Source: Bacteroidales bacterium OttesenSCG-928-B11 (GTDB taxonomy: Bacteria > Bacteroidota > Bacteroidia > Bacteroidales > WCHB1-69). Taken from it: 34,294 nucleotides of DNA. Shown in pieces: positions 17,597 through 25,731 of the stretch. Below the pieces are notes generated by a model. The model saw nothing but the letters and a program-made list of their open reading frames with translations. It did not search any database and was not told the origin of the DNA. The first letter of the stretch is position 1. Every line of letters starts with the position of its first letter. The stretch lies in contig JAJDJJ010000017.1 of assembly GCA_030267125.1 (NCBI GenBank), positions 1-34,294 of the forward strand. The letters run 5' to 3'. The translations under genes and the position numbers were made by a program.

Positions 17597-17604
17597 CAAA
17601 AATA
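17597..17604 (-). promoter_or_regulatory. -7 box for the barrel protein-waaA-ilvA-uvrB run
   Basis: TATTTTTG on the minus strand, 36 bases before the start at 17561. No TTTG at standard -33 spacing was seen. It lies 40 bases from the oppositely directed box at 17645, so the two promoters are divergent and share their upstream DNA. Confidence 0.5.
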
Positions 17605-17644
17605 ACAAAAAGCAAGAAGCTAAAATAGACAACCATTTTTTTTC

Positions 17645-17652
17645 TATTTTTG
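17645..17652 (+). promoter_or_regulatory. -7 box for the universal stress protein
   Basis: TATTTTTG on the plus strand. Transcription would begin near 17658, leaving about 8 bases before ATG 17666 but about 29 before ATG 17687, which favours the second as the real start. Confidence 0.5.
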
Positions 17653-17686
17653 TCAGCAATTAGAAATGACTAAAAATTTAAATGCT

Positions 17687-18535
17687 ATGAAAAATATTAT
17701 TGTAGGGATTGATTTCTCGGAAAATTCAATCAATTCGTTAAAACATGCCGTGGCAATTTCATTACGTACCAATGCCGTGCTACATTTAGTTTGGGTAAAA
17801 ACTCCCGGCGCTTCCCGCGGATTAGGAGGCGAAACGATCGAGGATTTCACGAAAAAAGCTAATGAAAAACTAGAAGCACTGGCAAAAGAGTGTCGAATGG
17901 AATCCCCTAAATCGAATGTGCAAATCGTGATTTTGGAAGGAAAACCCTCGAATGAGCTTCCCCGTTACGCATCCAACCTGCCTGAATCCATCATCGTGAT
18001 CGGAACGCATGGTATTTCCGGTTTTGAAGAACGATTCATCGGAAGCAACGCGCTTAAAACAGTGGTCGCCAGTAAAGCACCCGTATTCGTCATTCGTGTC
18101 GGCGTTCAAATAAACCGCGATTTGACCCAAATTTTGGTGCCGATCGACACCAGTTTTGAAACATTACAAAAGATAAATCCGGCTATCGAAATAGCGAAAG
18201 CTTTTTCAGCTAAAATACAGCTGCTCGGTTTGGTCCCCACAAACATGCCGGATGACATGAATGTGGTGACTGTTCAAATGAACCACGCCGCGAAACTCTG
18301 CTTAGACGCCAATGTATGGTACGATGAAGAGATCATCGAATTTAAAGGCCTTGTAAGCAAAGCAATTGTGGATTACGCCAAAACGAAAGATGTCAACCTC
18401 TTAGTGCTGATGAAAGAGGAAGAGGCTGCGTTCGAGAACATCTGGATTGGAAGCACTATTCAACAACTTCTCACCGTGGCGCCAATGCCGTTGTTGATTA
18501 TTCCGAATACGAACTATTTTTCTATCACAAAGTAG
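17687..18535 (+). CDS. tandem universal stress protein (UspA family)
   Basis: 282 residues from ATG 17687 (an in-frame ATG at 17666 would add seven residues, MTKNLNA, but sits too close to the promoter box). Two Usp domains: about 1-143 and 148-282. The first begins KNIIVGIDFSENS and has the nucleotide-binding pattern GTHGISG...FIGSNA. The second starts TQILVPIDTSFE, but where the first domain has the glycine loop it has MKEEEAAFENIWIGST, so ATP binding there is doubtful. Cytoplasmic stress or energy-state protein; exact partner unknown. The C69 dipeptidase starts 62 bases downstream on the same strand and may be co-transcribed. Confidence 0.9.
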   Translation: MKNIIVGIDFSENSINSLKHAVAISLRTNAVLHLVWVKTPGASRGLGGETIEDFTKKANEKLEALAKECRMESPKSNVQIVILEGKPSNELPRYASNLPESIIVIGTHGISGFEERFIGSNALKTVVASKAPVFVIRVGVQINRDLTQILVPIDTSFETLQKINPAIEIAKAFSAKIQLLGLVPTNMPDDMNVVTVQMNHAAKLCLDANVWYDEEIIEFKGLVSKAIVDYAKTKDVNLLVLMKEEEAAFENIWIGSTIQQLLTVAPMPLLIIPNTNYFSITK

Positions 18536-18597
18536 ACGAGGGAAGAGGAAAATCTTGAAGCTAAATCAAATATCAATTTAAAAATTAAAAAGCAAGT

Positions 18598-20376
18598 ATG
18601 AAGAAAGTTATCTTACCTTTAATCATTGCATTATTCTGTTTGGGCAGTGCTGAATTAAATGCCTGCACAAACTTTATCGTCACAAAAGGCGCCAGTGCGG
18701 ATGGCTCTGTGATGGTGACCTATGCCGCTGACGCCCACGTGCTTTACGGCGAATTATACTACACCCCGGCGGGAACACATCCCGACGGTGCGAAAAGAGA
18801 GGTGATAGAATGGGATACCGGCAATTACCTTGGCGAAATTCCGCAAATTGCTAAAACTTATTCCGTTGTGGGAAACATGAACGAACATCAGCTTGCCATT
18901 TCCGAAACCACTTACGGCGGACGTGAAGAGCTGGGAAAAGGCAACGGTATCATCGACTATGGTTCGTTGATTTATATTACGCTGGAACGTGCGAAAAATG
19001 CGCGCGAAGCAATACAAGTACTCGACTTCCTGCTGAATAACTATGGTTATTGCAGCTCCGGAGAATCATTCTCGATCATAGATCCGAACGAAGCTTGGAT
19101 TTTCGAATTGATCGGGAAAGGCGAAGAGATGAAGAACGAAAAGGGCAAAACCGTGAAAGGCTGGACTAAAGGTGCGGTTTGGGTGGCTCGCAGAGTTCCG
19201 GACGGCTATATTTCCGGACATGCAAACCAAGCGAGAATAACTACGTTTCCATTGCGTGACGGTGTGAAATCAATCACCAATAAAGAGATGGCGAAAATTT
19301 TCAACCCTGAAGTAGAAACCGCCTACTCCCACGATGTCATCTCTTTTGCCAAGTTGAAAGGCTACTACGCTGAAAAAGCTCCAGACGCTGAATTTAGCTT
19401 TTGCGATGCTTATGCACCTCTCGATTTCTCGGCAGCGCGTTATTGCGAAGCCCGCGTATGGGCCGGTTTCTACCGTTGCAATGAAGAACTGATGAAACCT
19501 TACGAAGATTATGCTCGCGGTGATAATCTTAAAAACAGAATGCCTCTTTGGATTCTTCCCAAGAAAAAATTAACCGTAAACGATGTGATGGAATTGATGA
19601 GGGATCACTATGAAGGAACATCCATGGATATGACAAAGGATGCCGGCGCCGGCCCGTTCGCTTGTCCTTACCGCTGGAGACCTATGACTTGGGAATTAAA
19701 CGGTAAAACCTATCTTCACGAACGCGCGACTGCTACACAACAAACCGGCTTCTCTTTTGTAGCGCAATGCCGCAGCGGCTTGCCAGACAAGTTTGGAGGA
19801 ATTCTTTGGTTCGGCGTTGACGATGCCGCCAGCTCCTGCTACGTGCCGATGTTCTGCGGAATCACCGAAATTCCGATGGAATTTGCCGTAGGTAACGGTT
19901 CAATGGTTGATTATTCTCCTACTGCCGCTTTTTGGAGATTTACTAAGGTGAGCAATTTCGCATACTCAAGATATAGCGACATGATTGTTCATATCAAAGA
20001 AAAACAACACGGATTTGAGCAATCTTTTGTTAATGAGATTAAGAATATGGAAAAAGAGATGATTGATCTTTTCCAAAAGAATCCGGCTGCCGCACAAAAA
20101 AGAATCAACGAGTATTCCAAGCAAAAATCACGCGAAGTTTGCCAAGCCTGGGATGATCTTTTCGCCTACTTATTGGTGAAATACAATGACGGTAATGTTA
20201 AAAAGGAAGAGAATGGCAAGTTTAAGAAAACCGATGGCAAGGTGAAACACGCTGTTTCCCCAAATCACCCAAGATACCCCGACAAATGGTACCAAATCAT
20301 TGTGGATGATTGCGGAAAAAATATTGATTACAAAGAAACAAAATTGATACTGGAAAACTATCCGGAAGTGAAATAG
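18598..20376 (+). CDS. C69-family dipeptidase, secreted
   Basis: 592 residues. An N-terminal-nucleophile hydrolase related to PepD, cleaving dipeptides. The signal peptide runs to about residue 22 and is followed at once by CTNFIVTKGASADGS; Cys23 is the expected catalytic nucleophile, so signal-peptide removal would also create the active enzyme. Other family blocks: NEHQLAISETTYGGRE, GSLIYITLERAKNAREA, YCSSGESFSIIDPNEAWIFE, WVARRVPDGYISGHANQARI and WFGVDDAASSCYVPMFCG. Length matches secreted Bacteroidota members. The cysteine could be misread as a lipoprotein site, but LNAC is a weak lipobox. Likely works in the periplasm on peptides from protein breakdown, consistent with amino-acid fermentation. 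Confidence 0.92.
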   Translation: MKKVILPLIIALFCLGSAELNACTNFIVTKGASADGSVMVTYAADAHVLYGELYYTPAGTHPDGAKREVIEWDTGNYLGEIPQIAKTYSVVGNMNEHQLAISETTYGGREELGKGNGIIDYGSLIYITLERAKNAREAIQVLDFLLNNYGYCSSGESFSIIDPNEAWIFELIGKGEEMKNEKGKTVKGWTKGAVWVARRVPDGYISGHANQARITTFPLRDGVKSITNKEMAKIFNPEVETAYSHDVISFAKLKGYYAEKAPDAEFSFCDAYAPLDFSAARYCEARVWAGFYRCNEELMKPYEDYARGDNLKNRMPLWILPKKKLTVNDVMELMRDHYEGTSMDMTKDAGAGPFACPYRWRPMTWELNGKTYLHERATATQQTGFSFVAQCRSGLPDKFGGILWFGVDDAASSCYVPMFCGITEIPMEFAVGNGSMVDYSPTAAFWRFTKVSNFAYSRYSDMIVHIKEKQHGFEQSFVNEIKNMEKEMIDLFQKNPAAAQKRINEYSKQKSREVCQAWDDLFAYLLVKYNDGNVKKEENGKFKKTDGKVKHAVSPNHPRYPDKWYQIIVDDCGKNIDYKETKLILENYPEVK

Positions 20377-20397
20377 TGATACCAGTGATTTGTATTT

Positions 20398-20530
20398 ATC
20401 GAGTAGGAGGCAGACAAAGCAGTTTGCCTCCTGCTTTCGTTTTCCGACCTCCCACACCACCGTACGTGCCGTTCGGCATAGGCGCGGTTTATTTCCATCC
20501 GGCGGCTTTTCTGTATGTAATCTAAAAAAT
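20398..20530 (-). mobile_element. 3' remnant of a group II intron (domains V-VI)
   Basis: On the minus strand: a near-complete domain V with TGCCGAACGGCA flanked by CACGTACGGTGGT, then GTGTGGGAGGTCGG, a domain VI stem AGGAGGCA/TGCCTCCT (20432-20425 and 20412-20405) and the end CCTCCTACTCGAT, which is a common 3' end of Bacteroidota group II introns. The 5' side of domain V reads ACCGCGCCTATG instead of the expected ACCGCCGTATG, so the helix is damaged. No reverse transcriptase or 5' intron end is present between the neighbouring genes. The domain VI hairpin on the plus strand (20405-20432, then GCTTTCGTTTT) may now act as the dipeptidase terminator. Confidence 0.65.
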
Positions 20531-20564
20531 ACGGTCAATCAGGTGCCCGGATTCTCCTGCTCTT

Positions 20565-21329
20565 TCAAAACGCCAAATAGGGTTCCAATTTTTCCATCAG
20601 CTCCTGGTAGGCGTGGGTGATCTCTTGGAAATGTTTCAGGTCGGTGATGTTGCCGTGGTTGCGGCGGTGCTGTAAGATGGTCTTCGCTAAATAACTGTCG
20701 AAATAGGGATGCTTGACTAAGTCGGCGTATTCGACGGTGTTGATCGCGATTTTTTGAATGTCATTATGATTGACAGAGAAATATTTTTCGATATGTTCCG
20801 GTGTGATATTTTGGATGACATATATCTCGTGCAGTTGGGCGAGAGAGTGAAACCCGCCTAACCGTTCCCGATATTCCACGATTTTCTCAGCTCGTTTGGC
20901 GCCAAATAGCGGAATGCGGGTGATATCGGATGTGTCGCAACGGTTGAGGTCGATTTTCACGATAGCGTAACCTGGTGTTTTGGGTTTACGCTTCACGCTG
21001 TCATCCGGAATAAGTCCGGAGTTAAATGATCCTGAATTGCCGGAGAACTTTGCGGGATCATAATCGTTAGGAGATCGTTTATGTAAAGCATAACGTTGTT
21101 GAATGGAGTCAGTCAGTTGCTGTTGCTGTTCCACGAATTGCTTGATTTCTAATTGATAGTGGACCGAAAGCGGCTCGGAAACTTGTTGCTTGGGATAGAC
21201 TTGTTTAAGAATAATGGAGGATAAAAGGATGATGCTGATGAGAAGTGCGGCACTCCATTCACCGCGGCTGAATCTGAAAAATGAGCGCATAATGAGTTGG
21301 TATAGAGATGATTTGAAAGAACGTGGCAT
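20565..21329 (-). CDS. membrane-anchored helix-hairpin-helix protein (ComEA-like)
   Basis: 254 residues from ATG 21329; an in-frame ATG at 21287 would give 240. One membrane helix (about residues 27-43, WSAALLISIILLSSII), a polar linker of about 85 residues, then a helix-hairpin-helix region: KIDLNRCDTSDITRIPLFGA followed by RAEKIVEYRERLGGFHSLAQL, and a weaker second set (NTVEYADLVKHPYF...AKTILQHRRNHGNI). This layout matches ComEA-type DNA-binding proteins of the periplasm that take up DNA; in Bacteroidota the role is unproven. A TATATTTG box at 21347-21354 lies just upstream. Ends beside the group II intron remnant. Confidence 0.85.
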   Translation of the reverse strand: MPRSFKSSLYQLIMRSFFRFSRGEWSAALLISIILLSSIILKQVYPKQQVSEPLSVHYQLEIKQFVEQQQQLTDSIQQRYALHKRSPNDYDPAKFSGNSGSFNSGLIPDDSVKRKPKTPGYAIVKIDLNRCDTSDITRIPLFGAKRAEKIVEYRERLGGFHSLAQLHEIYVIQNITPEHIEKYFSVNHNDIQKIAINTVEYADLVKHPYFDSYLAKTILQHRRNHGNITDLKHFQEITHAYQELMEKLEPYLAF

Positions 21330-21346
21330 TGATAATAGAAATCATG

Positions 21347-21354
21347 CAAATATA
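21347..21354 (-). promoter_or_regulatory. -7 box for the helix-hairpin-helix gene
   Basis: TATATTTG on the minus strand fits TAnnTTTG; start codon 18 bases downstream. The gene may therefore be transcribed separately from the upstream phosphotransferase, whose stop is at 21381. Confidence 0.4.
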
Positions 21355-21380
21355 ACAAATATTTCACAATTCGAGTGGCG

Positions 21381-23741
21381 CTATTTTCCAAGTTTGTACA
21401 ATGCACCTCTTGCCGCTGAAACTGGAAATGGCATTTTCTTTTCATTCCAAAAAAAAGCATTAAAAACCAACTGATCCTCGGTGTTTAAAGAGTCAACGTG
21501 GAATAAACAGTGTACCTTCCCATTCCGGTCTATCAAGTTAAATGTCTCCCACAGCAAGGTCTCTTGGGTTGTCAGGTTTTTTATTTCTGCCACTATATGC
21601 GGAACCTCCGATTGTGATACGGGATAATTTCCGGCAGATAGATCGAAAAAATAAATCCCTTTTTGAAGCAAAGGTTGTTCGTGTATTATATTGTAAAATT
21701 CCTGTTTTTCATTTATCCAATAATTGGCCTCGAAAGGGGGGACAACCATTGAGATGTCCGCATATTTGTAATACAACTCTTTGGGGATCAATTTGTTTTT
21801 AAGGCAAGTGTATTTGTTTAGTAAGGTGAAATCGTCCGCTAAAGCGTTTAGAAGGTGCCGTATCGAGTCGTTCTCGGCAGGTTGCATGGTGAAGTTTTCG
21901 TCAATCTTGTACAGATTATCTTTTTGGAATAATAGGTGGTTTTCAGAAAAAATGTCGGTAGTGAGTTGTCCTTGTGTCATGAATACAAAAGGTTGCGTAT
22001 TCTGAAAATGCGAACAGGTGTCCAGGATTTTCCCGATGAATGCATTTCGATCAGGCAGTTCGAGTCCGCCCCAATGGTTATTCAAAAACGACAGCAGGGT
22101 AGGGGTGATGTCTAAGTGTGAATTGACACTATGGAATACCCTTGGTTGTTTAACCAATGGCGAATAGATGATGAGCGGGACATGATACTTCTCCAGTTCG
22201 CTCCCGGGTGGGATATGACTCATGTTGTGATCGCCGGTAATTACAAAAATCGTGTTTTCAAAACCCGGGCGTTGCGCATAACCTTCGATCAGCATACGAA
22301 TCGCATCGTCGGAGAAAAGGACGGACGCAAAATAGTCGCGGTATTTTTGGATGAAATCCTTATTCTTTTTAGAGACAGCAGACTTTAAAATGGTGTCGAT
22401 CCGCTTTTCATACTTTCCCGGCTCGCTGAGAGTAAACGGTGGGTGCATGCTGCCCGTGTAGATGAAATCGATGCGACGGGAAGCAGGTAGACTGTCAATT
22501 ACCTCCAATGTCCTTTTTGCCAAATCCTTATCGTGGTATCCCCAGAAATAGTCGCCCACCATAATTTTTTCATATTTTCCAGGGAAAGTATAGGCGTGCT
22601 CGATCCGGTCGGCGCCGTTCCGGTAGAAGAAATCCTTGGCTTGGTCAAACCAGCTGGGTTGCCCGTAAAAAAAGGTGGAATGGTAATCGTGTTTTCCTAG
22701 AATATTTAATAATGAAAAATGATATAATCCATTGTCTGTAAATGCGAATCCTTTTTCCCCATAAGGTGCTGAGGCGAGAATAGATGGTATTGATCCGTAT
22801 GATCGTTCGGTGGTTGAAAGCACATTGTCCCAATAGAGACCCTTTGAGGCTAAATCAGAAAGGAACGGCATGAATTGCGCACCTAAATAATCGCCGATGA
22901 AACGATTGCCAAGACCTTCTACCAATACGAAAACGATTGTGGGAAGAGAGTCGCTTTTTGTAAAAAACGGACTTAAAACATCCCTCTTTTCCGTTAATGA
23001 CAACAATGGATATTCGGAGGAAACAAACTCTTTGCCGGGAAAAAGTACTCCTTTGTGACGAGTGTCAATAACATCGTATCCCGCTTTGCCGGCTTGAGTC
23101 TTGTAGCTGATCGCCGATCGATAAAAATAGCAGGACTTGTTGACAACGAGGTTGTATGCGGGATTCTTTTTGTCGTTTACCGGAAGTTTATTTGAAATGA
23201 AGAGTGTGAAAATCAGCGAAAAAAGAAGGAAAATCACTGCGGCGATTGTTAAAGAAACGCGATTATTGATTTTTTGGGAGATCTTGAAGGAAAAGATAAT
23301 TAGAAAAATACAAGCCAATGACAGGCACGCGAACGGGATAAAAGGCGTGTTGGCAGTGCGGAGGGTGTGAATGATCTCCTGCATGGAGTAGCCAAATAAC
23401 GATTGATTCAGCGGGACAAGCATCTGGAAGAAATAGAATAATAATCCGATATGCGAGATAGAAAAGATGCTTAAAACAATTCCCACCGTAATATTTGCCC
23501 CTTTTGAAGATATTTTTGAGATTAAAAAATAGGGGATGAATAGACCGGTACAGAGAGTCCCGGCCAAAAACAAATCGCATATCAATCCCCATGACTCGCT
23601 CAAATATAATTGATCGATAATATGATTTGTTCTCAGTCCAATGGTTTCAAACACCCGAAAAAACAAAGCCACCCCTACACAAGTGATTATCCACGGAAAA
23701 AATGAGCTGAATATTTGTAAAAAAGGTTGTTTTTTTAACAT
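21381..23741 (-). CDS. LTA-synthase-like membrane sulfatase-fold phosphotransferase
   Basis: 786 residues from ATG 23741. An upstream in-frame start at 23813 is rejected because the promoter box at 23766-23773 lies between the two. About five membrane helices in the first 220 residues, then an alkaline-phosphatase-superfamily domain on the periplasmic side: FVLVEGLGNRFIG (metal ligand), TTERSYGSIPSIL (probable nucleophile threonine or serine), YTGSMHPPF, VITGDHNMSH (metal ligands Asp-His) and YHVPLIIYSP. The C-terminal 180 residues are less typical. Gram-positive relatives make lipoteichoic acid; Bacteroidota have none, so it more likely transfers phosphoglycerol or phosphoethanolamine to a glycan or lipid. 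Substrate unknown. Confidence 0.85.
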   Translation of the reverse strand: MLKKQPFLQIFSSFFPWIITCVGVALFFRVFETIGLRTNHIIDQLYLSESWGLICDLFLAGTLCTGLFIPYFLISKISSKGANITVGIVLSIFSISHIGLLFYFFQMLVPLNQSLFGYSMQEIIHTLRTANTPFIPFACLSLACIFLIIFSFKISQKINNRVSLTIAAVIFLLFSLIFTLFISNKLPVNDKKNPAYNLVVNKSCYFYRSAISYKTQAGKAGYDVIDTRHKGVLFPGKEFVSSEYPLLSLTEKRDVLSPFFTKSDSLPTIVFVLVEGLGNRFIGDYLGAQFMPFLSDLASKGLYWDNVLSTTERSYGSIPSILASAPYGEKGFAFTDNGLYHFSLLNILGKHDYHSTFFYGQPSWFDQAKDFFYRNGADRIEHAYTFPGKYEKIMVGDYFWGYHDKDLAKRTLEVIDSLPASRRIDFIYTGSMHPPFTLSEPGKYEKRIDTILKSAVSKKNKDFIQKYRDYFASVLFSDDAIRMLIEGYAQRPGFENTIFVITGDHNMSHIPPGSELEKYHVPLIIYSPLVKQPRVFHSVNSHLDITPTLLSFLNNHWGGLELPDRNAFIGKILDTCSHFQNTQPFVFMTQGQLTTDIFSENHLLFQKDNLYKIDENFTMQPAENDSIRHLLNALADDFTLLNKYTCLKNKLIPKELYYKYADISMVVPPFEANYWINEKQEFYNIIHEQPLLQKGIYFFDLSAGNYPVSQSEVPHIVAEIKNLTTQETLLWETFNLIDRNGKVHCLFHVDSLNTEDQLVFNAFFWNEKKMPFPVSAARGALYKLGK

Positions 23742-23765
23742 AGGGTTGATCCGCAAATGAGATGG

Positions 23766-23773
23766 CAAAAATA
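23766..23773 (-). promoter_or_regulatory. -7 box for the LTA-synthase-like gene
   Basis: TATTTTTG on the minus strand, 24 bases before ATG 23741. It fixes the start of the gene, since the longer frame to 23813 would begin upstream of the promoter. Confidence 0.5.
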
Positions 23774-23909
23774 GGAAAATTGTACTACTGGTAGTAATGT
23801 GTACCGCATTCATTTAGGTATAATTGTTAAATTTGCCAGCCGATAGTATTTTGTGTTTTTTGTTTGGAATAACCCAAAAATCAAATAATTACCATTAATA
23901 ACCCAAAAC

Positions 23910-25376
23910 ATGAGTGTAATTTTTATCGTTATCTTAGTCGTCTTTATTGTAGGCTATGCGTGCATAGCTTTGGAACATCCGTTGAAAATCAATAAAACAG
24001 CCTCGGCGTTGCTGTTAGGCGTCTCGTTATGGACGCTGCTGGTGATTGGCGGTGAATCGTCCATCATGAACATCGATCTGAAAGATCTTTTCCTTCGGGA
24101 TCATCCTGATGGAGTGGGTTTTATAGATTGGATTATCCACCACGAACTGATAGCCCATTTGGGCGAGATTGCCGAAATCCTCTTTTTCCTTTTAGGAGCT
24201 ATGACCATTGTGGAGTTGGTAGATACCTACGGAGGTTTTAGGATTATCACCGACAAGATCCGAACTACCAGCCGCGTGAAGTTCATGTGGATACTTGTTC
24301 TTTTGACATTTTTCATGTCAGCAGTTTTGGATAACCTAACCAGCACGATCGTAATGATTACATTGTTGCGTAAGTTGATGGCAAACAGGCGGGAGCGTTG
24401 GTTGTTCGCCAGTTTGATTGTTTTAGCTGCCAATGCGGGCGGCGCGTGGTCGCCGATCGGCGATGTGACCACCATCATGTTATGGGTGGGAGGAAAGGTG
24501 AGTGCGGTGAATATCATTGCGAAGACCTTCTTGGCGAGCATGGTGTCGATTGTGGTTCCACTTGTGATCCTTTCATTTAAGCTGAAAGGCAATTTTACCC
24601 GTCCCCGCAATCTGGAATCAGCTGGCGATACGGAATCGACAAGCCCGACTTCTAACCGCGAGCGCATGTTGATCCTCATTGCCGGAGTTACAGCGTTGTT
24701 ATGTGTGCCCGTTTTCAAAACCCTCACTCATCTCCCGCCGTATCTCGGCATGCTGGGCGGCTTGGGTGCGTTATGGGTGCTCACCGAACTGCTGAAGATG
24801 CGCCATCCGCAACGCGACAACAACAGGTATTCCATCACTACGATCCTGACCAAAATAGACACGCCAAGTATTCTCTTTTTCCTGGGTATTTTGTTGGCCG
24901 TGGCAGTGTTGCAAGTGTGCGGGCATCTTACCTTGCTCTCAGCATCGTTGGATGGGATAGCATTGGCGGAGCCGGAAAAATATTTCGCCATCAATTACAT
25001 TATTGGTGTTTTTTCAGCCATCGTGGATAATGTGCCGTTAGTGGCAGGCGCAATGGGGATGTATGATTTCGGAATGGACCACTATTTCTGGGAATTTCTT
25101 GCTTACTGCGCAGGAACAGGCGGCAGCATGCTGATCATAGGATCGGCTGCCGGAGTAGCAGCCATGGGATTGGAAAAGATCGACTTCATCTGGTATTTTA
25201 AAAAGATTACATTGTTGGCGTTCATTGGCTATACTGCCGGCGCCCTGACCTTTGTTGCTCAAAATTATTCCCTTATCAAACGGGATCTTTCGGAGCTGAA
25301 TGCGGAAAAAATAAAGCATACCGAGTATGTGCAGGAACAGCTGGAAGAGGTGCAGGGAACTATCAACATTTGTTAA
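23910..25376 (+). CDS. nhaD: Na+/H+ antiporter, NhaD type
   Basis: 488 residues, about 12-13 hydrophobic helices. Exchanges sodium for protons at the inner membrane, for pH and sodium homeostasis. Ion-transporter-superfamily features: the intramembrane blocks DNLTSTIVMITLLRK, LAANAGGAWSPIGDVTT and, in the second half, DNVPLVAGAMGMYDFG and GTGGSMLIIGSAAGVAAMG, the paired re-entrant motifs typical of NhaD and related carriers. Length is usual for Bacteroidota NhaD. It stands alone between the divergent LTA-synthase-like gene and the cobalamin riboswitch; I found no clear promoter box in the 96 bases upstream beyond the LTA-synthase-like start region. Confidence 0.92.
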   Translation: MSVIFIVILVVFIVGYACIALEHPLKINKTASALLLGVSLWTLLVIGGESSIMNIDLKDLFLRDHPDGVGFIDWIIHHELIAHLGEIAEILFFLLGAMTIVELVDTYGGFRIITDKIRTTSRVKFMWILVLLTFFMSAVLDNLTSTIVMITLLRKLMANRRERWLFASLIVLAANAGGAWSPIGDVTTIMLWVGGKVSAVNIIAKTFLASMVSIVVPLVILSFKLKGNFTRPRNLESAGDTESTSPTSNRERMLILIAGVTALLCVPVFKTLTHLPPYLGMLGGLGALWVLTELLKMRHPQRDNNRYSITTILTKIDTPSILFFLGILLAVAVLQVCGHLTLLSASLDGIALAEPEKYFAINYIIGVFSAIVDNVPLVAGAMGMYDFGMDHYFWEFLAYCAGTGGSMLIIGSAAGVAAMGLEKIDFIWYFKKITLLAFIGYTAGALTFVAQNYSLIKRDLSELNAEKIKHTEYVQEQLEEVQGTINIC

Positions 25377-25419
25377 TAAATATTCTTTCCATCTTGATTT
25401 TTCGTCAATCGATATCCTA

Positions 25420-25427
25420 TACTTTTG
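25420..25427 (+). promoter_or_regulatory. -7 box of the riboswitch-nrdDG transcript
   Basis: TACTTTTG fits TAnnTTTG. A TTG at 25394-25396 is 23 bases upstream, slightly longer than usual for a -33 element. The start near 25434 would fall right at the 5' end of the riboswitch aptamer, which supports both calls. Confidence 0.55.
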
Positions 25428-25432
25428 CATCC

Positions 25433-25618
25433 GATTTATGGTTCCCAGCGCTGTCGAAAGATAGCAGGGATTAAAAGGGAATCCTGTGAAAATCAGGAAC
25501 TATCCCCGTAGCTGTGAGTTTCGCAAAGAACAGGCAACCTTTTGCCACTGGTTGGAAAACCGGGAAGGCCGCCTCAGTTCGAAACAAGTCAGAAGACCTG
25601 CCCTAATCAAACATAATC
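25433..25618 (+). promoter_or_regulatory. cobalamin (adenosylcobalamin) riboswitch
   Basis: Conserved pieces in the right order: closing stem GATTTATG (25433-25440) with CATAATC (25612-25618), GGGAATCCTGTGAAAATCAG from 25477, CCCCGTAGCTGT (25504-25515), GCCACTG (25554-25560), GGGAAGGC (25562-25569) and the B12 box AAGTCAGAAGACCTGCC (25586-25602). It lies in the leader of nrdD, 113 bases before the ATG. No T-run terminator follows; the downstream 25647-25673 can fold GGGTGT/ATACCC or the competing GTGT/ACAC, so control is probably at translation. Expected effect: cobalamin turns nrdDG off while nrdJ, which uses cobalamin, takes over. Confidence 0.93.
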
Positions 25619-25731
25619 CGGTGCTTTCGGGTGAAGAGCCGAGGATGGGTGTTATTTTACACAAAGGATACCCTTCTTATCAATACAGCCCAAGTTCCAG
25701 ATTTTTGCAAGGAAACATAAAAAAATAAAAT

